A stretch of 38,929 nt of DNA from Pseudorhodoplanes sp. (GCA_022843165.1 JALHOD010000007.1:135787-174715); one strand, 5' to 3'. Numbered from the stretch's first letter, positions 1-9,277 are shown. The notes: generated by a model not told the origin, from the letters alone. Numbers and translations are program-made.

Positions 1-1
1 C

Positions 2-166
2 GGGGAACTCGGCAAGGGCAAGACGATTGTTACGGTGCTGTGCGACTACGGCACCCGCTATCAGTCAAAGCTGTTCAACCCCGACTTCCTGCGTTCCAAG
101 AATCTCCCGGTGCCCGCCTGGCTGGAGCGCAAGTCGAACATCATTCCACCTTTCGAGAAGGCGTAA
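2..166 (+). CDS. cysK: Cysteine synthase family protein, C-terminal end (partial)
   Basis: Only the last 54 codons lie in the window; the gene starts upstream of base 1. The visible tail contains TIVTVLCDYGTRYQSKLFN, followed by a segment ending in IPPFEKA. This resembles the C-terminus of PLP-dependent O-acetylserine sulfhydrylase-type enzymes, which make cysteine from O-acetylserine and sulfide. The catalytic lysine and substrate loop are outside the window, so cystathionine beta-synthase-like relatives cannot be excluded. The next gene (sulfurtransferase) begins 12 bases after the stop, so the two are probably co-transcribed. Confidence 0.7.
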   Translation, partial: GELGKGKTIVTVLCDYGTRYQSKLFNPDFLRSKNLPVPAWLERKSNIIPPFEKA

Positions 167-178
167 CGCGAGTTTGCA

Positions 179-1042
179 ATGACCAATTCCGATCCTGCGC
201 TGCCGAGCAAATGGCTGGTCTCCACGCAATGGCTGGAGGACCATCTCGACGCGCCCGACATCGTGGTGGTGGACGGCTCCTATTATCTTTCCACCATGAA
301 GCGCGACGGCCATCAGGAATATCTGGCGGCACATATTCCCGGCGCGGTGTTTTTCGACATCAACAAGATCGCCGACACCGCCAACCCGCTGCCGCATATG
401 GTGCCGCCGCCCGAGGTTTTTGCCTCCGCCATGCGCAATCTCGGCATCGGCGACGGGCAGACGATCGTAGTCTATGACGGGCTTGGCCTGTTCTCGGCCG
501 CGCGCGTCTGGTGGACCTTCCGCATTTTCGGCGTGCGCGAGGTCTATATCCTGGACGGGGGCTTCCCGAAATGGAAAGCCGAAGGCCGCCGCATCGAACT
601 CGGCGAAACACGGCGCACGCCGCGGCATTTCACGCCGCGCTTCAATGCCGGCGCCGTGGCCGCCCTCACCGACATCCAGAAGGCGCTGGCGGAGAAGACC
701 GCGCAGGTGGTCGATGCCCGCTCGGCAGAGCGCTTTGCCGGCACCGCGCCGGAGCCCCGCCCCGGTCTGCCGTCCGGCCACATGCCCGGCGCGCTCAATG
801 TGCCGTATGGCGGAATCCTCGAAGATGGCCGCCTGGTCGACCACGATCGGATCAGGCAAGCCTTCAGGCAGGGCGGCGTCGATCTCGACAAGCCCATGAT
901 CACGAGTTGCGGCTCGGGCGTGACCGCCGCCATTCTCACCTTCGCGCTCGACGCCATCGGCAAGAGTCCGAAGGCGCTGTATGACGGCTCATGGACGGAA
1001 TGGGCCAGCGACGGCAAGCAACCGATCGAGCCGAAGCCGTAA
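179..1042 (+). CDS. sseA: 3-mercaptopyruvate sulfurtransferase (tandem rhodanese)
   Basis: This 287-residue protein has two rhodanese domains, roughly residues 10-135 and 165-285, the usual size for the SseA/MST family. The second domain carries the active loop CGSGVTA with the predicted persulfide-bearing cysteine at residue 244. The CG(S/T)G form of the loop separates mercaptopyruvate sulfurtransferases from thiosulfate rhodaneses (CRxGx[R/T]). Known role of the family: transfer of sulfur from 3-mercaptopyruvate to thiols or cyanide, giving persulfides and pyruvate, in the cytoplasm. It lies 12 bases after a cysteine synthase and 25 bases before a persulfide dioxygenase, which fits a pathway that makes, passes on and removes sulfane sulfur. 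Confidence 0.9.
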   Translation: MTNSDPALPSKWLVSTQWLEDHLDAPDIVVVDGSYYLSTMKRDGHQEYLAAHIPGAVFFDINKIADTANPLPHMVPPPEVFASAMRNLGIGDGQTIVVYDGLGLFSAARVWWTFRIFGVREVYILDGGFPKWKAEGRRIELGETRRTPRHFTPRFNAGAVAALTDIQKALAEKTAQVVDARSAERFAGTAPEPRPGLPSGHMPGALNVPYGGILEDGRLVDHDRIRQAFRQGGVDLDKPMITSCGSGVTAAILTFALDAIGKSPKALYDGSWTEWASDGKQPIEPKP

Positions 1043-1067
1043 GACCGAAGCGCGAGCGTCTCCACGC

Positions 1068-1940
1068 ATGACCAGTCCGACCCCGCGCCCCGACGTCACG
1101 GGTTTCTATCACGAGCAGACCGGCAGCATCGCCTATCTCTTGGCCGATTCCGCGACCAGCCGCGCCGCGATCATCGACCCGGTTCTCGATTACGACGAGA
1201 AGGCAGGGCGACTCTCGACCGTATCGGCCGACGACATGTTGCGTGCGGTGGCGGATCGTAAGCTGACGGTGGACTGGATTCTCGACACCCATCCGCATGC
1301 CGATCATTTGTCCGCCGCCGCCTATCTGAAGGAGAAGCTCGGGGCACCCACCGCGATCGGCGAAAAGGTGGTGGAGGTGCAGAAGCTGTGGCGGGCGATC
1401 TACAACGAACCGGATTTTCCGGTCGACGGCGCCGCCTGGGATCGTCTGTTCGCCGACGGCGACAGCTTCGCGGTCGGATCGCTGCCGGGCCGCGTGATGC
1501 TGTCGCCCGGCCATACGCTCGCCTCGGTCACCTATGTGATCGGCGACGCCGCCTTCGTTCACGACACCCTGTTCCAGCCGGATTTCGGCACCGCACGGGC
1601 GGATTTTCCAGGCGGCAGCGCCGCTGTCCTATATGACTCGATTCAGCGCATCCTGGCCCTGCCGGACGACACGCGCCTGTTCACCGGCCACGACTACAAG
1701 CCGAACGGCCGGCCCGCCCGGTGGGAATCCACGGTGGCCAAGCAGAAACGCGGCAACATTCATCTGACAAAGCATCCCACACGCGAAAGCTTCATCGCAA
1801 TGCGCGAAGCGCGCGACAAGACCCTTCCGATGCCGGCGCTGATCCTGCACGCGCTGCAGATCAACCTGCGCGGCGGACGCCTGCCCGCTCCCGAAAGCAA
1901 CGGCCGCAGCTATCTGAAGATTCCGGTCGGCGCGCTGTAA
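1068..1940 (+). CDS. ETHE1/Blh-type persulfide dioxygenase (MBL fold)
   Basis: This 290-residue metallo-beta-lactamase-fold protein has the metal motif THPHADHL at residues 74-81 (ligands H75, H77, D79, H80). It also has a histidine in SPGHTLAS (H149), VHDTLF (D166) and TGHDY (H208). The segment FGTARADFPGG is typical of the ETHE1/CstB/Blh persulfide dioxygenase branch rather than glyoxalase II. Known reaction: iron-dependent oxidation of glutathione persulfide to sulfite. I chose the ATG at 1068; an in-frame ATG at 981 would overlap sseA by about 60 bases and add a low-complexity Arg/Ser-rich leader. The stop is 6 bases from the convergent aapP stop. Confidence 0.88.
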   Translation: MTSPTPRPDVTGFYHEQTGSIAYLLADSATSRAAIIDPVLDYDEKAGRLSTVSADDMLRAVADRKLTVDWILDTHPHADHLSAAAYLKEKLGAPTAIGEKVVEVQKLWRAIYNEPDFPVDGAAWDRLFADGDSFAVGSLPGRVMLSPGHTLASVTYVIGDAAFVHDTLFQPDFGTARADFPGGSAAVLYDSIQRILALPDDTRLFTGHDYKPNGRPARWESTVAKQKRGNIHLTKHPTRESFIAMREARDKTLPMPALILHALQINLRGGRLPAPESNGRSYLKIPVGAL

Positions 1941-1946
1941 GACGGC

Positions 1947-2729
1947 TCACTGCAGGATCTGGCTGAGGAACAGCTTGGTCCGCTCATGCTGCGGATGCGC
2001 GAAGAATTCCTCCGGCGTATTGACCTCGACGATCTGTCCCTCGTCCATGAACACGACGCGGTTCGCTACCTGCCGCGCGAATCCCATTTCATGGGTCACC
2101 ACCAGCATGGTCATGCCGTCCTCGGCGAGCTGGACCATGGTCTCCAGCACTTCCTTGACCATTTCCGGATCGAGCGCCGAGGTCGGCTCGTCGAACAGCA
2201 TGATCTTGGGATTCATGCAGAGCGCACGCGCGATCGCCACCCGCTGCTGCTGCCCGCCCGAGAGCTGACCGGGATACTTGTGGGCCTGCTCGGGTATCTT
2301 CACCCGCCGCAGAAAATGCATCGCGATATCGTCGGCATCCTTTTTCGGCATCTTGCGGACCCAGATCGGGGCCAGCGTGAGATTTTCCAGCACCGTGAGA
2401 TGCGGAAACAGATTGAAATGCTGGAACACCATTCCGACCTCGCGCCGGATTTCGTCGATCCGCCGCAGGTCGCCGGTCAGTTCCATCCCGTCGATGAGAA
2501 TGCGTCCGCGCTGATGCTCTTCCAGCCGGTTGATGCAGCGGATCATGGTGGACTTGCCGGACCCCGATGGGCCACAGATCACAATTCTCTCTCCGCCCAT
2601 CACACGCAGATTGATGTCGCGCAGCACATGAAAATCCCCGAACCATTTGTGCATGCCAATGATGTCGATGGCCACATCGGTTTTCAGTTTCGCCGGCCTG
2701 AGCCGCGGAGGAGATGTTGGCTGATCCAT
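1947..2729 (-). CDS. aapP: Amino-acid ABC transporter ATP-binding protein
   Basis: ATPase of a polar amino-acid importer, 260 residues from the chosen start. Numbering from the ATG at 2735, Walker [10 protein letters not shown] is at 55-63, the Q-loop is in [10 protein letters not shown] (about 103-112), the signature LSGGQQQR begins at 158, Walker B IMLFDEPT is at 178-185 and the H-loop is VTHEMGFA. This is the GlnQ/AapP pattern. Two ATGs compete: 2735 and 2729. The Shine-Dalgarno GAGAGG (2736-2741) abuts the first but lies 6 bases from the second, so I prefer 2729. It is the last gene of aapJQMP and energises uptake by AapQ/AapM at the inner membrane. Confidence 0.93.
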   Translation of the reverse strand: MDQPTSPPRLRPAKLKTDVAIDIIGMHKWFGDFHVLRDINLRVMGGERIVICGPSGSGKSTMIRCINRLEEHQRGRILIDGMELTGDLRRIDEIRREVGMVFQHFNLFPHLTVLENLTLAPIWVRKMPKKDADDIAMHFLRRVKIPEQAHKYPGQLSGGQQQRVAIARALCMNPKIMLFDEPTSALDPEMVKEVLETMVQLAEDGMTMLVVTHEMGFARQVANRVVFMDEGQIVEVNTPEEFFAHPQHERTKLFLSQILQ

Positions 2730-2735
2730 TGTCAT

Positions 2736-2741
2736 CCTCTC
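2736..2741 (-). promoter_or_regulatory. Ribosome binding site of aapP
   Basis: GAGAGG on the minus strand overlaps the end of aapM. It is directly against the ATG at 2735 but 6 bases from the in-frame ATG at 2729, so the second ATG is the better start. The overlap with the aapM stop suggests coupled translation. Confidence 0.55.
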
Positions 2742-3894
2742 AGCGCCGGTGGGTCGTGGTCAGCCGCGCTTCCATGTCACGGGCATAGCGCGACATCAGA
2801 TAGCAGCAGATGAAATAGACGATGGCAGCGAACGCATAGCCGGTCGTGCTGGTCACCGGCGTCGCCCATTTCGGATCGACACGGGCGGCTTCGATGGTCC
2901 GCAGAAAGTCGAAGATGCCGACAATGAACACCAGCGTCGTGTCCTTGAACAAGGCGATATAGCTGTTGACGATATTGGGAATGGTCACCCGCAGGGCCTG
3001 CGGCAGGATGATCAGTCCCATCATCCGCCAGTAGCTCAGGCCCACGGCCATCGCGCCTTCATACTGGCCGCGCGGAATCGCCTGCAGGCCGGCGCGCACC
3101 ACTTCCGCCATATAGGCGGAGGCGAACAGCGCGACGCCCACCAGGGCGCGCAGCAGCTTATCGGGAGACCATTGCTCCGGCACGAACAGCGGCAGCATCA
3201 CGCTGGCCATGAACAGCACGGTGACCAGCGGCACGCCGCGCACGAATTCGATGAAGATCACCGAGAACAGCTTCACCAGCGGCATTCTCGAGCGGCGGCC
3301 AAGCGCCAGCACGATCCCAATCGGCAGCGAGAACACAATGCCCACACCCGACACCACGACCGTGACCAGCATCCCGCCCCATTGCGTCGTGGACACTTCC
3401 GGCAGACCGATGGCGGGCCAGCCCAGCAGCAGAACGCAGGCCAGCACCGGCATCACCACGAAGAAATAAATTGCGCCCAAGGTTCGCCGCCTTGCGGTCG
3501 GCGCCAGCAGCCAGATAATCCCGATCGTGAGCAGGACGAAAAATGCGTCCACCCGCCAGCGCTCGGCGATCGGGTAAAAGCCGTAGATGAAATAGCCGAG
3601 CCGCTCGCGGATAAAGGCCCAGCAGGCACCCACCACCGGCCGGTCCGGCCGCGCCAGACAGGCCTCGCGATCGGCGCCCGACCAGGTCGCATCAAAAATC
3701 AGGAAATTGAGCAAAGGCGGAACGATCAGAACGATGAGCGCGCCGGACAGGATCGTCAGCACGATATTGAGCGGACCGGAAAAAAGCGCGGTCCGCAGCC
3801 AGCCGATGGCGCCGCTCTCGACCAGCGGCGGCGGCAGCGGGGCGACCGCCTGCGCGCGCACATAAGACGTTCCGGAAGGCGTGTGCGCGGCCAT
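2740..3894 (-). CDS. aapM: Amino-acid ABC transporter permease AapM
   Basis: Inner-membrane permease of 384 residues, several hydrophobic helices from about residue 35 on. The BPD-type EAA loop is visible as YEGAMAVG near residue 279, followed by [16 protein letters not shown]. Length and N-terminal extension match AapM/BztC-type subunits, which are longer than GlnP/HisM. The frame stays open upstream to about 4998, but that part lies antiphase inside aapQ and reads as arginine-rich out-of-frame sequence. I therefore start at the ATG at 3894, five bases after the aapQ stop. Known role: it pairs with AapQ to form the channel for general L-amino-acid uptake. Confidence 0.92.
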   Translation of the reverse strand: MAAHTPSGTSYVRAQAVAPLPPPLVESGAIGWLRTALFSGPLNIVLTILSGALIVLIVPPLLNFLIFDATWSGADREACLARPDRPVVGACWAFIRERLGYFIYGFYPIAERWRVDAFFVLLTIGIIWLLAPTARRRTLGAIYFFVVMPVLACVLLLGWPAIGLPEVSTTQWGGMLVTVVVSGVGIVFSLPIGIVLALGRRSRMPLVKLFSVIFIEFVRGVPLVTVLFMASVMLPLFVPEQWSPDKLLRALVGVALFASAYMAEVVRAGLQAIPRGQYEGAMAVGLSYWRMMGLIILPQALRVTIPNIVNSYIALFKDTTLVFIVGIFDFLRTIEAARVDPKWATPVTSTTGYAFAAIVYFICCYLMSRYARDMEARLTTTHRR

Positions 3895-3899
3895 CGGAC

Positions 3900-5084
3900 T
3901 CAGCGCTCCACCAGCGCAATGCGCGCGTTGTACCAGTTCATCAGCAGCGAGGTGACAAGACTGATGGTGAGATAGACCGCCATGGTGATCGCAATCACCT
4001 CGACCGCCTGCCCGGTCTGGTTCAGCACGGTTCCGGCGAAAATCTGCACCAGGTCGGGATAGCCGATGGCGACCGCAAGCGACGAGTTCTTTGTCAGATT
4101 GAGATATTGATTGGTGAGCGGCGGCACGATCACCCGCATCGCCTGCGGGATCACAACCCGCCGCAAGGTCTGCCCCGGCCGCAGCCCCAGCGAATAGGCG
4201 GCCTCGGTCTGTCCATGCGACACGGCGAGAATGCCCGCCCTCACCACTTCGGCGATGAACGCCGCGGTGTAGATCGACAGCCCGAACAACAGCGCCATGA
4301 ATTCCGGCAAGATCTCGATGCCGCCGCGAATATTGAAGCGGCCTTTTTCGGGATAGCCGAACTCGATCGGCACTCCGCTCAGCAAAAACGCCGCAAGCGG
4401 AAGACCGATCACCAGCAGAAATGTCGCCAGCAGGATCGGTGCCTGAAGCCCCGTCCGCTCCTGCCGCCGCTTTGCCCAGACACGGAACAGCAGCGCACCG
4501 GCCAACCCGATCACGAACATCAGCGGAACAACGGAAAAGCCTGCGCCGGCAACAGGCTGCGGCAGGAACAATCCGCGGTTGTTGAGAAAAGCCCCGCCCG
4601 GCAGCACCAGACTGTCGCTCAGTTCCGGCAACGCCTTCAGCACCGCGTTGTACCAAAACAGCAATTGCAGCAGCAGCGGCAGGTTGCGGATGACTTCGAC
4701 ATAGCCGCCCGCCAGCCGGGATACCAGGGCGTTCTTCGAGAGCCGCGCAATGCCGACGATGAACCCGATAATGGTGGCAATGATGATTCCGAGACCCGCC
4801 ACCAGCAGCGTGTTGAGCAAGCCGACCCAGAAGGCGCGGCCATAGGTCGACACGGTGGAATAATCGATCAGGGTCTGGCTGATGTCGAAACCGGCGGTGC
4901 GGTGCCAGAAATCGAACCCCGAAGCGATACGGGCCCGTTGCAGATTTTGCGCGGCATTGTCGACGGCGCTGTAGACCAGAAAGACAATGACCGCGCAAAG
5001 CAGAACTTGATAGACGGCGCTTCGCCAGCGCGGATCGTGCAACGGCGAAATCGCCGGTTTCTCGTCCGCGCCGGCGCGGCTCAT
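3900..5084 (-). CDS. aapQ: Amino-acid ABC transporter permease AapQ
   Basis: Inner-membrane permease of 394 residues with about eight hydrophobic segments. The EAA loop appears as TEAAYSLGLRPGQTLRRVVI near residue 295 and continues into PQAMRVIVPPLTNQYLNL, typical of polar amino-acid permeases. The size (about 395-400) fits AapQ/BztB. The frame extends 27 codons further up to 5165, but those codons overlap the aapJ end and the intergenic hairpin. The ATG at 5084 gives the expected start for the family. It lies 38 bases after aapJ and 5 bases before aapM, so all are probably one operon. Confidence 0.92.
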   Translation of the reverse strand: MSRAGADEKPAISPLHDPRWRSAVYQVLLCAVIVFLVYSAVDNAAQNLQRARIASGFDFWHRTAGFDISQTLIDYSTVSTYGRAFWVGLLNTLLVAGLGIIIATIIGFIVGIARLSKNALVSRLAGGYVEVIRNLPLLLQLLFWYNAVLKALPELSDSLVLPGGAFLNNRGLFLPQPVAGAGFSVVPLMFVIGLAGALLFRVWAKRRQERTGLQAPILLATFLLVIGLPLAAFLLSGVPIEFGYPEKGRFNIRGGIEILPEFMALLFGLSIYTAAFIAEVVRAGILAVSHGQTEAAYSLGLRPGQTLRRVVIPQAMRVIVPPLTNQYLNLTKNSSLAVAIGYPDLVQIFAGTVLNQTGQAVEVIAITMAVYLTISLVTSLLMNWYNARIALVER

Positions 5085-5097
5085 GTCATGCCCCCGA

Positions 5098-5116
5098 CCG
5101 CCCGGCCAGCGGGCGG
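5098..5116. promoter_or_regulatory. Stem-loop between aapJ and aapQ
   Basis: Seven-base inverted repeat CCGCCCG / CGGGCGG with a 5-base loop, in the only sizeable gap (38 bases) of the aap operon, right after the aapJ stop. No U-tract follows, so it is not a classic terminator. In many binding-protein-dependent transporter operons such a hairpin protects or attenuates the message, so that the binding protein is made in excess; that role is inferred here. Confidence 0.55.
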
Positions 5117-5122
5117 CGCCCC

Positions 5123-6139
5123 TCAGCGAACGGGCGGCGCGTATTGCAAGCCGCCTTTGCTCCACAACGCGTTCAGTCCGCGCGCGATTTTCAGCGGTGT
5201 GGGCTGCCCCAGATTGCGCTCGAAGATCTCGCCGTAATTGCCGACATGCTTGACGATCCGCACGACGAAATCATTGGGGAGACCGAGCGCCTCGCCATAC
5301 TTGCCTTCGGTGCCGAGCAGGCGCTTGATTTCCGGATTGTCCGACTTCATCTGCGCGTCGACATTGGCTTTTGCTACGCCAAGTTCTTCGGCATTCAGCA
5401 AGACGAAATGCGTCCACTTGACGATATCATACCACTGATCGTCGCCGTGCCGGACGGCCAGACCGAGCGGCTCCTTGGAGATGATTTCCGGCAACACGAC
5501 ATGGTCGTTGGAATTCGCGACGCGCAGCCGTTCGCCATAGAGTGCGGAGGCATCGGTCGTGTAGGCGTCGCAGCGTCCGGCGTCATAGGCTTTCACCGCT
5601 TCCGTCGAGGTCGCAAAGGTGACGGTCTTGAGCTTCATCCGGTTGGCCCGGAAAAAGTCGGCAAGGTTCAGCTCGGTCGTCGTTCCCTGCTGAACACAGA
5701 TCGCTGCGTCGTTGAGTTCGAGCGCCGAATTAAGCTTCAGCGACTTGCGCACCATGAATCCCTGGCCGTCATAATAATTGGTGCCCGTGAAGTTCAAACC
5801 GAGCGAGGTATCGCGCGAAATCGTCCAGGTGGTGTTGCGCGCCAGAACATCGACTTCGCCCGATTGCAGGGCGGTGAAACGATCCTTGGCCGACAGCGGA
5901 ACGAATTTCACCTTGGTCGGATCGTCGAAGATCGCAGCCGCGATGGCGCGGCAATAATCGACGTCGAAGCCGGCCCAGTTGCCCTGTGCATCGGGCAATC
6001 CGAAGCCTGCGAGCGTGCCGTTGGCGCCGCAATTCAGGGCGCCACGTTGCTTGATGGCGTTGAGGGTCTGCGCGGAGGCTGAAAATGCAGCCGACGCGAT
6101 GGCGATGGCCAGACCGAATGTAAGAATCCCGCGTTTCAT
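5123..6139 (-). CDS. aapJ: Periplasmic general amino-acid-binding protein
   Basis: Solute-binding protein of 338 residues, first gene of aapJQMP. A Sec signal peptide is visible (lysine/arginine start, hydrophobic core, AFSASA cleavage region about residue 23). The mature part has family-3 binding-protein features: KQRGALNCG, then GFDVDYCRAIAAAIF (type I uptake signature region), then DVLARNTTWTISRDT and ICVQQGTTTE. AapJ/BztA proteins are about 340 residues, longer than HisJ/GlnH, as here. The ATG at 6139 is preceded by AGGGGG 11 bases upstream; an upstream extension to 6250 lacks signal-peptide logic. It binds a broad set of L-amino acids in the periplasm and hands them to AapQM. Confidence 0.94.
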   Translation of the reverse strand: MKRGILTFGLAIAIASAAFSASAQTLNAIKQRGALNCGANGTLAGFGLPDAQGNWAGFDVDYCRAIAAAIFDDPTKVKFVPLSAKDRFTALQSGEVDVLARNTTWTISRDTSLGLNFTGTNYYDGQGFMVRKSLKLNSALELNDAAICVQQGTTTELNLADFFRANRMKLKTVTFATSTEAVKAYDAGRCDAYTTDASALYGERLRVANSNDHVVLPEIISKEPLGLAVRHGDDQWYDIVKWTHFVLLNAEELGVAKANVDAQMKSDNPEIKRLLGTEGKYGEALGLPNDFVVRIVKHVGNYGEIFERNLGQPTPLKIARGLNALWSKGGLQYAPPVR

Positions 6140-6368
6140 GATATGTGCTTCCCCCTGAATTCTTTTCACGACCGGAATGGGTATTGAGACGGAATACTCG
6201 GCCGCAGCGGTCCCGCTTGGCAGCCGATGATATCGTCGCCCTATCCGCACCCATTCGTTCCCAAGTCGACGCTATCTCAGACTGATCTTGCAGACAGGTC
6301 AAGGGCTTATACCGCAAACGGTGAACACGGCCCTTGCGCCCTTTCAAGGCACCCCATAAGCAGGACGG
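6140..6368. promoter_or_regulatory. Divergent intergenic region aapJ / metC-like gene
   Basis: 229 bases between divergent genes must hold both promoters. The ribosome binding site for aapJ (AGGGGG, 6151-6156 on the minus strand) is clear, and AGGA lies just before the ATG at 6369. I see no convincing sigma-70 pair, riboswitch or operator. Confidence 0.4.
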
Positions 6369-7565
6369 ATGAGCCGCAAACAAGATCCACAAAAGCCGCA
6401 GGATTTGAAGCCCGAGACGCGGCTTGTGACAGCCGGGCGCGACACCGCCTTGCATCACGGTTTTGTCAACCCACCCGTTTATCACGCCTCGACGGTGCTT
6501 TACCCGACTGCCGCCGACATGATCGCCCATCGGGCGCGCTATCAATATGGCCGCCGCGGCACCCCCACATCGGAAGCACTGGAAGACGCCATCCGCGAAC
6601 TCGAAGGCCCCGGCTGCGCGGGGGTCGCGCTGCTGCCTTCGGGCGCCGCCGCGGTCTCGACCGCGCTGCTCGCGGTTCTGGCGGCGGGCGACCATCTTCT
6701 GATCACCGACAGCGTCTATCGCCCGACGCGCAATTTCGCCAATTCCATCCTCAAGCGTTTCGGAGTCGAGACCAGCTATTACGATCCGCTGATCGGCGGC
6801 GACATCGCAAGACTGTTCAGGCCCAACACCCGCGCGGTCTTTGTCGAGGCGCCGGGCTCGCAGTCATTCGAGATGCAGGACATCCCGGCGATCGCAGAGG
6901 CCGCGCATCGGCACGGCGCCATTGTGCTGATGGACAACACCTGGGCCACGCCGCTCTATTTTCGCGCCTTCGATAAAGGCGTCGATCTCTCGATCCAGGC
7001 CGGCACCAAGTATATCGGCGGCCATTCCGATCTGATGCTGGGCACCGTGTCGGCGAATGCGGAAACCTGGTCCCGGCTCAGGGACACCGTGCTGACCTCC
7101 GGCCTGTGCGTCGGCCCCGACGACATCTATCTCGGGCTGCGCGGCTTGCGCACCCTGAGCGTGCGGCTGGCGCGGCATCAGACATCGGCGCTCGCGGTTG
7201 CGCGCTGGCTGCAGCAGCGTCCCGAGGTGCTGCGGGTGATGCATCCCGGTCTTGAAGGCGATCCCGGTCATGCAATCTGGAAACGCGACTTCTCCGGCGC
7301 ATCGGGGTTGTTCAGCATCATTCTCAAGCCCGCGCCGGAACCGGCGGTTCATGCCTTTCTCAACACGCTCAGCCTGTTCGGCATGGGCTTTTCATGGGGC
7401 GGCTTTGAAAGCCTCGTCATTCTGTTCGATTGCACCGACTACCGCACAGCGACGGCCTGGGCGCCCGGCGGGGCCGGATTGCGGTTCCATATCGGGCTTG
7501 AAGATGTCGGCGACCTGATCGCGGATCTGGAGCGCGGCTTCGCGGCCATGGCGCAGACCCGCTAG
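6369..7565 (+). CDS. metC: Cystathionine beta-lyase-type PLP enzyme
   Basis: This 398-residue Cys/Met-metabolism PLP enzyme has the expected length. The cofactor lysine is K214 in QAGTKYIGGHSD. D189 in LMDNTWATP is the residue that binds the pyridine nitrogen, and YQYGRRGTPT (about 58-67) is the phosphate-binding region from the partner subunit. The HSD after the lysine and the overall pattern fit alphaproteobacterial MetC (cystathionine to homocysteine, pyruvate and ammonia) better than MetB or MetZ, but substrate cannot be fixed from sequence alone. It is the third sulfur-amino-acid enzyme type in the first 8 kb. Its TAG stop interlocks with the stop of the convergent GT39 gene. Confidence 0.85.
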   Translation: MSRKQDPQKPQDLKPETRLVTAGRDTALHHGFVNPPVYHASTVLYPTAADMIAHRARYQYGRRGTPTSEALEDAIRELEGPGCAGVALLPSGAAAVSTALLAVLAAGDHLLITDSVYRPTRNFANSILKRFGVETSYYDPLIGGDIARLFRPNTRAVFVEAPGSQSFEMQDIPAIAEAAHRHGAIVLMDNTWATPLYFRAFDKGVDLSIQAGTKYIGGHSDLMLGTVSANAETWSRLRDTVLTSGLCVGPDDIYLGLRGLRTLSVRLARHQTSALAVARWLQQRPEVLRVMHPGLEGDPGHAIWKRDFSGASGLFSIILKPAPEPAVHAFLNTLSLFGMGFSWGGFESLVILFDCTDYRTATAWAPGGAGLRFHIGLEDVGDLIADLERGFAAMAQTR

Positions 7566-9277
7566 GGTCGCTCCTCGCTGCGATAAATCGTGACCGACAT
7601 CGGGCTGCCGCGCGCAATATTGATGGCTTCGATGCGGGCGCCGCGCGCATAGCGCAAGCCGAGTGCGTCGGCCCGCACCGCAAAGCTGCGCTCGTGCCGC
7701 GCCTCGATCACCGCCAGCCGGCAGCCTCCGCGCCGCAGGAAATCAGCCGCCCCTGCGCCATCGGTCAATTGCGTCGGCGTTCCCATCAGGAAAACCACAC
7801 TGGGTTCATGAAATCCGGCGGATGCCACCTCCGGATTGCTGCACTCCGCGTTGCGGACGGCGCGCGCGACCAGATCGCTCGGAAACAGCGAGCGCAGCGA
7901 GGGGATCATTACCGCATACAGCGCGATGCCAAGCAGGATCGACGCGGCGCAGGCCCGCAACACCGAGCGCTCGGCGCCGTCATTGTCGTAAAGCCACCAT
8001 GCGCGGAATCCGAAAATCATCGCGGCGGTCGCAAACGGCCAGGCGAGAAAGCCGAGGCCGCCCTCCACCCGGATAAGGAAAACCAGCGCCGCAATCGCGA
8101 TCAAGGCCGGAAACCCAAACCACCAGAATGTGCCGCGCACCAGCCAGCGATTCTGCGACAACTGATACGTCTCGATGCAGCCGGCGATCAGGATCGCGAT
8201 CGCCGGAAAGAGCGGCAATACAAAATGCGGAAGCTTGGCCCAGATGAGTTCGAACAGAATCCATGACGGGATGAGCCAGGCCAGCAGGAACCGGGTCGGC
8301 GGTGCGTTCCGCGTATGCCAGATCGCCGGCACCGCGAGACCGGCAAGCAGCGAGGCCGGCCAGAAGGTGACGAAGAACAACAACAGATACGTGCCCGGCG
8401 GCACAAAACGGAATTCGCGGAAATTCACAACGCGGCCGAGCATGTCGTGGCCGATGGAGTCCAGCAGAAAGAAACGCCCAGTGCGGGCCGTGATCGCGAT
8501 CACCCAGGGCGCCACCAGCAGGACAAACCAGAGCACGCCGAGCAGCGGCCGCAACCCGCGCAGCCAGCGCGCCGATCGGTCCAGGATCGACAAGGTCAGC
8601 GCCGCAAGTCCGACAAAGATCAGGATCAGCGGTCCCTTGAGCAGGACACCGCCGGCCAGCGCGGTCCAGAAGATCGCAGGTAACAGCCAGTCCCTCTCGC
8701 CGGTCTCCCCCCTCGCCTGCTGCCGGTAGATGCGGGCCAGCGCGCCCATGGCGGCGGTCACCGTCATCAGAAGCATGGCATCGGTCACCGCAAGGCGCGC
8801 GACCACGCCGAGCAGGATGGATGACGCCAGCATCGCGGCGGCCAGAATGGCGCCGCGCCGCGAGACAAAGGCCAAGGCCGCCCAATAGGTGACGAGCACG
8901 GCACCGATGGCGCCGAACAGCGACGGCAGACGATAAAGGGAAATGCGGGTCAGCGCGCGCGGCACGCCGACCGTTTCCGCCGTCTTCACGACTGCCGCCT
9001 GCAGCCAATACAGACCGACCGGCTTGGAATAGCGCACGTCATCCTGGAAGCGGATGTCGACGTAATCGCCGGTTTCCACCATCTGCTTGGTCGCCTGCGC
9101 GAAGCGTGATTCTTCGCGATCGATTGGCGGCAACTGGAACAATCCCGGCACAAATGCGAGCAGCGAGAGCATGGTCAGGAAGGCCAGCGCACGGGCGTGG
9201 CTCGCGCTGGTATGGTCGAGCAGAGCGGCAAGCCCTCTCGGCCAGAAGCTGCGGGAATTGTCGGTGAGAATGGTCAT
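7562..9277 (-). CDS. GT39/ArnT-like membrane glycosyltransferase
   Basis: About 571 residues with around 11 predicted membrane helices. The periplasmic loop after the first helix carries PPIDREESRFAQATKQMVE, followed by YSKPVGLYWLQ. This is the acidic motif and KP..YW signature of the ArnT/PMT-like GT-C family, which use polyprenyl-phosphate sugars on the periplasmic face. ArnT itself adds 4-amino-arabinose to lipid A; the acceptor here is unknown. A TTG at 9295 could also start the gene; I prefer the ATG at 9277, though neither has a clear ribosome site. It lies 66 bases after pbpC on the same strand and may be its operon partner. A C-terminal soluble tail of about 100 residues is present. 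Confidence 0.8.
   Translation of the reverse strand: MTILTDNSRSFWPRGLAALLDHTSASHARALAFLTMLSLLAFVPGLFQLPPIDREESRFAQATKQMVETGDYVDIRFQDDVRYSKPVGLYWLQAAVVKTAETVGVPRALTRISLYRLPSLFGAIGAVLVTYWAALAFVSRRGAILAAAMLASSILLGVVARLAVTDAMLLMTVTAAMGALARIYRQQARGETGERDWLLPAIFWTALAGGVLLKGPLILIFVGLAALTLSILDRSARWLRGLRPLLGVLWFVLLVAPWVIAITARTGRFFLLDSIGHDMLGRVVNFREFRFVPPGTYLLLFFVTFWPASLLAGLAVPAIWHTRNAPPTRFLLAWLIPSWILFELIWAKLPHFVLPLFPAIAILIAGCIETYQLSQNRWLVRGTFWWFGFPALIAIAALVFLIRVEGGLGFLAWPFATAAMIFGFRAWWLYDNDGAERSVLRACAASILLGIALYAVMIPSLRSLFPSDLVARAVRNAECSNPEVASAGFHEPSVVFLMGTPTQLTDGAGAADFLRRGGCRLAVIEARHERSFAVRADALGLRYARGARIEAINIARGSPMSVTIYRSEERP

Noticed and set aside
981-1067. Earlier ATG for the persulfide dioxygenase
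   Set aside because: It overlaps sseA and adds a low-complexity leader absent from the family.
3895-4998. N-terminal extension of aapM through aapQ
   Set aside because: The extension is out-of-frame translation of aapQ; AapM has a normal start at 3894 and aapQ is intact, so this is not a fusion protein.
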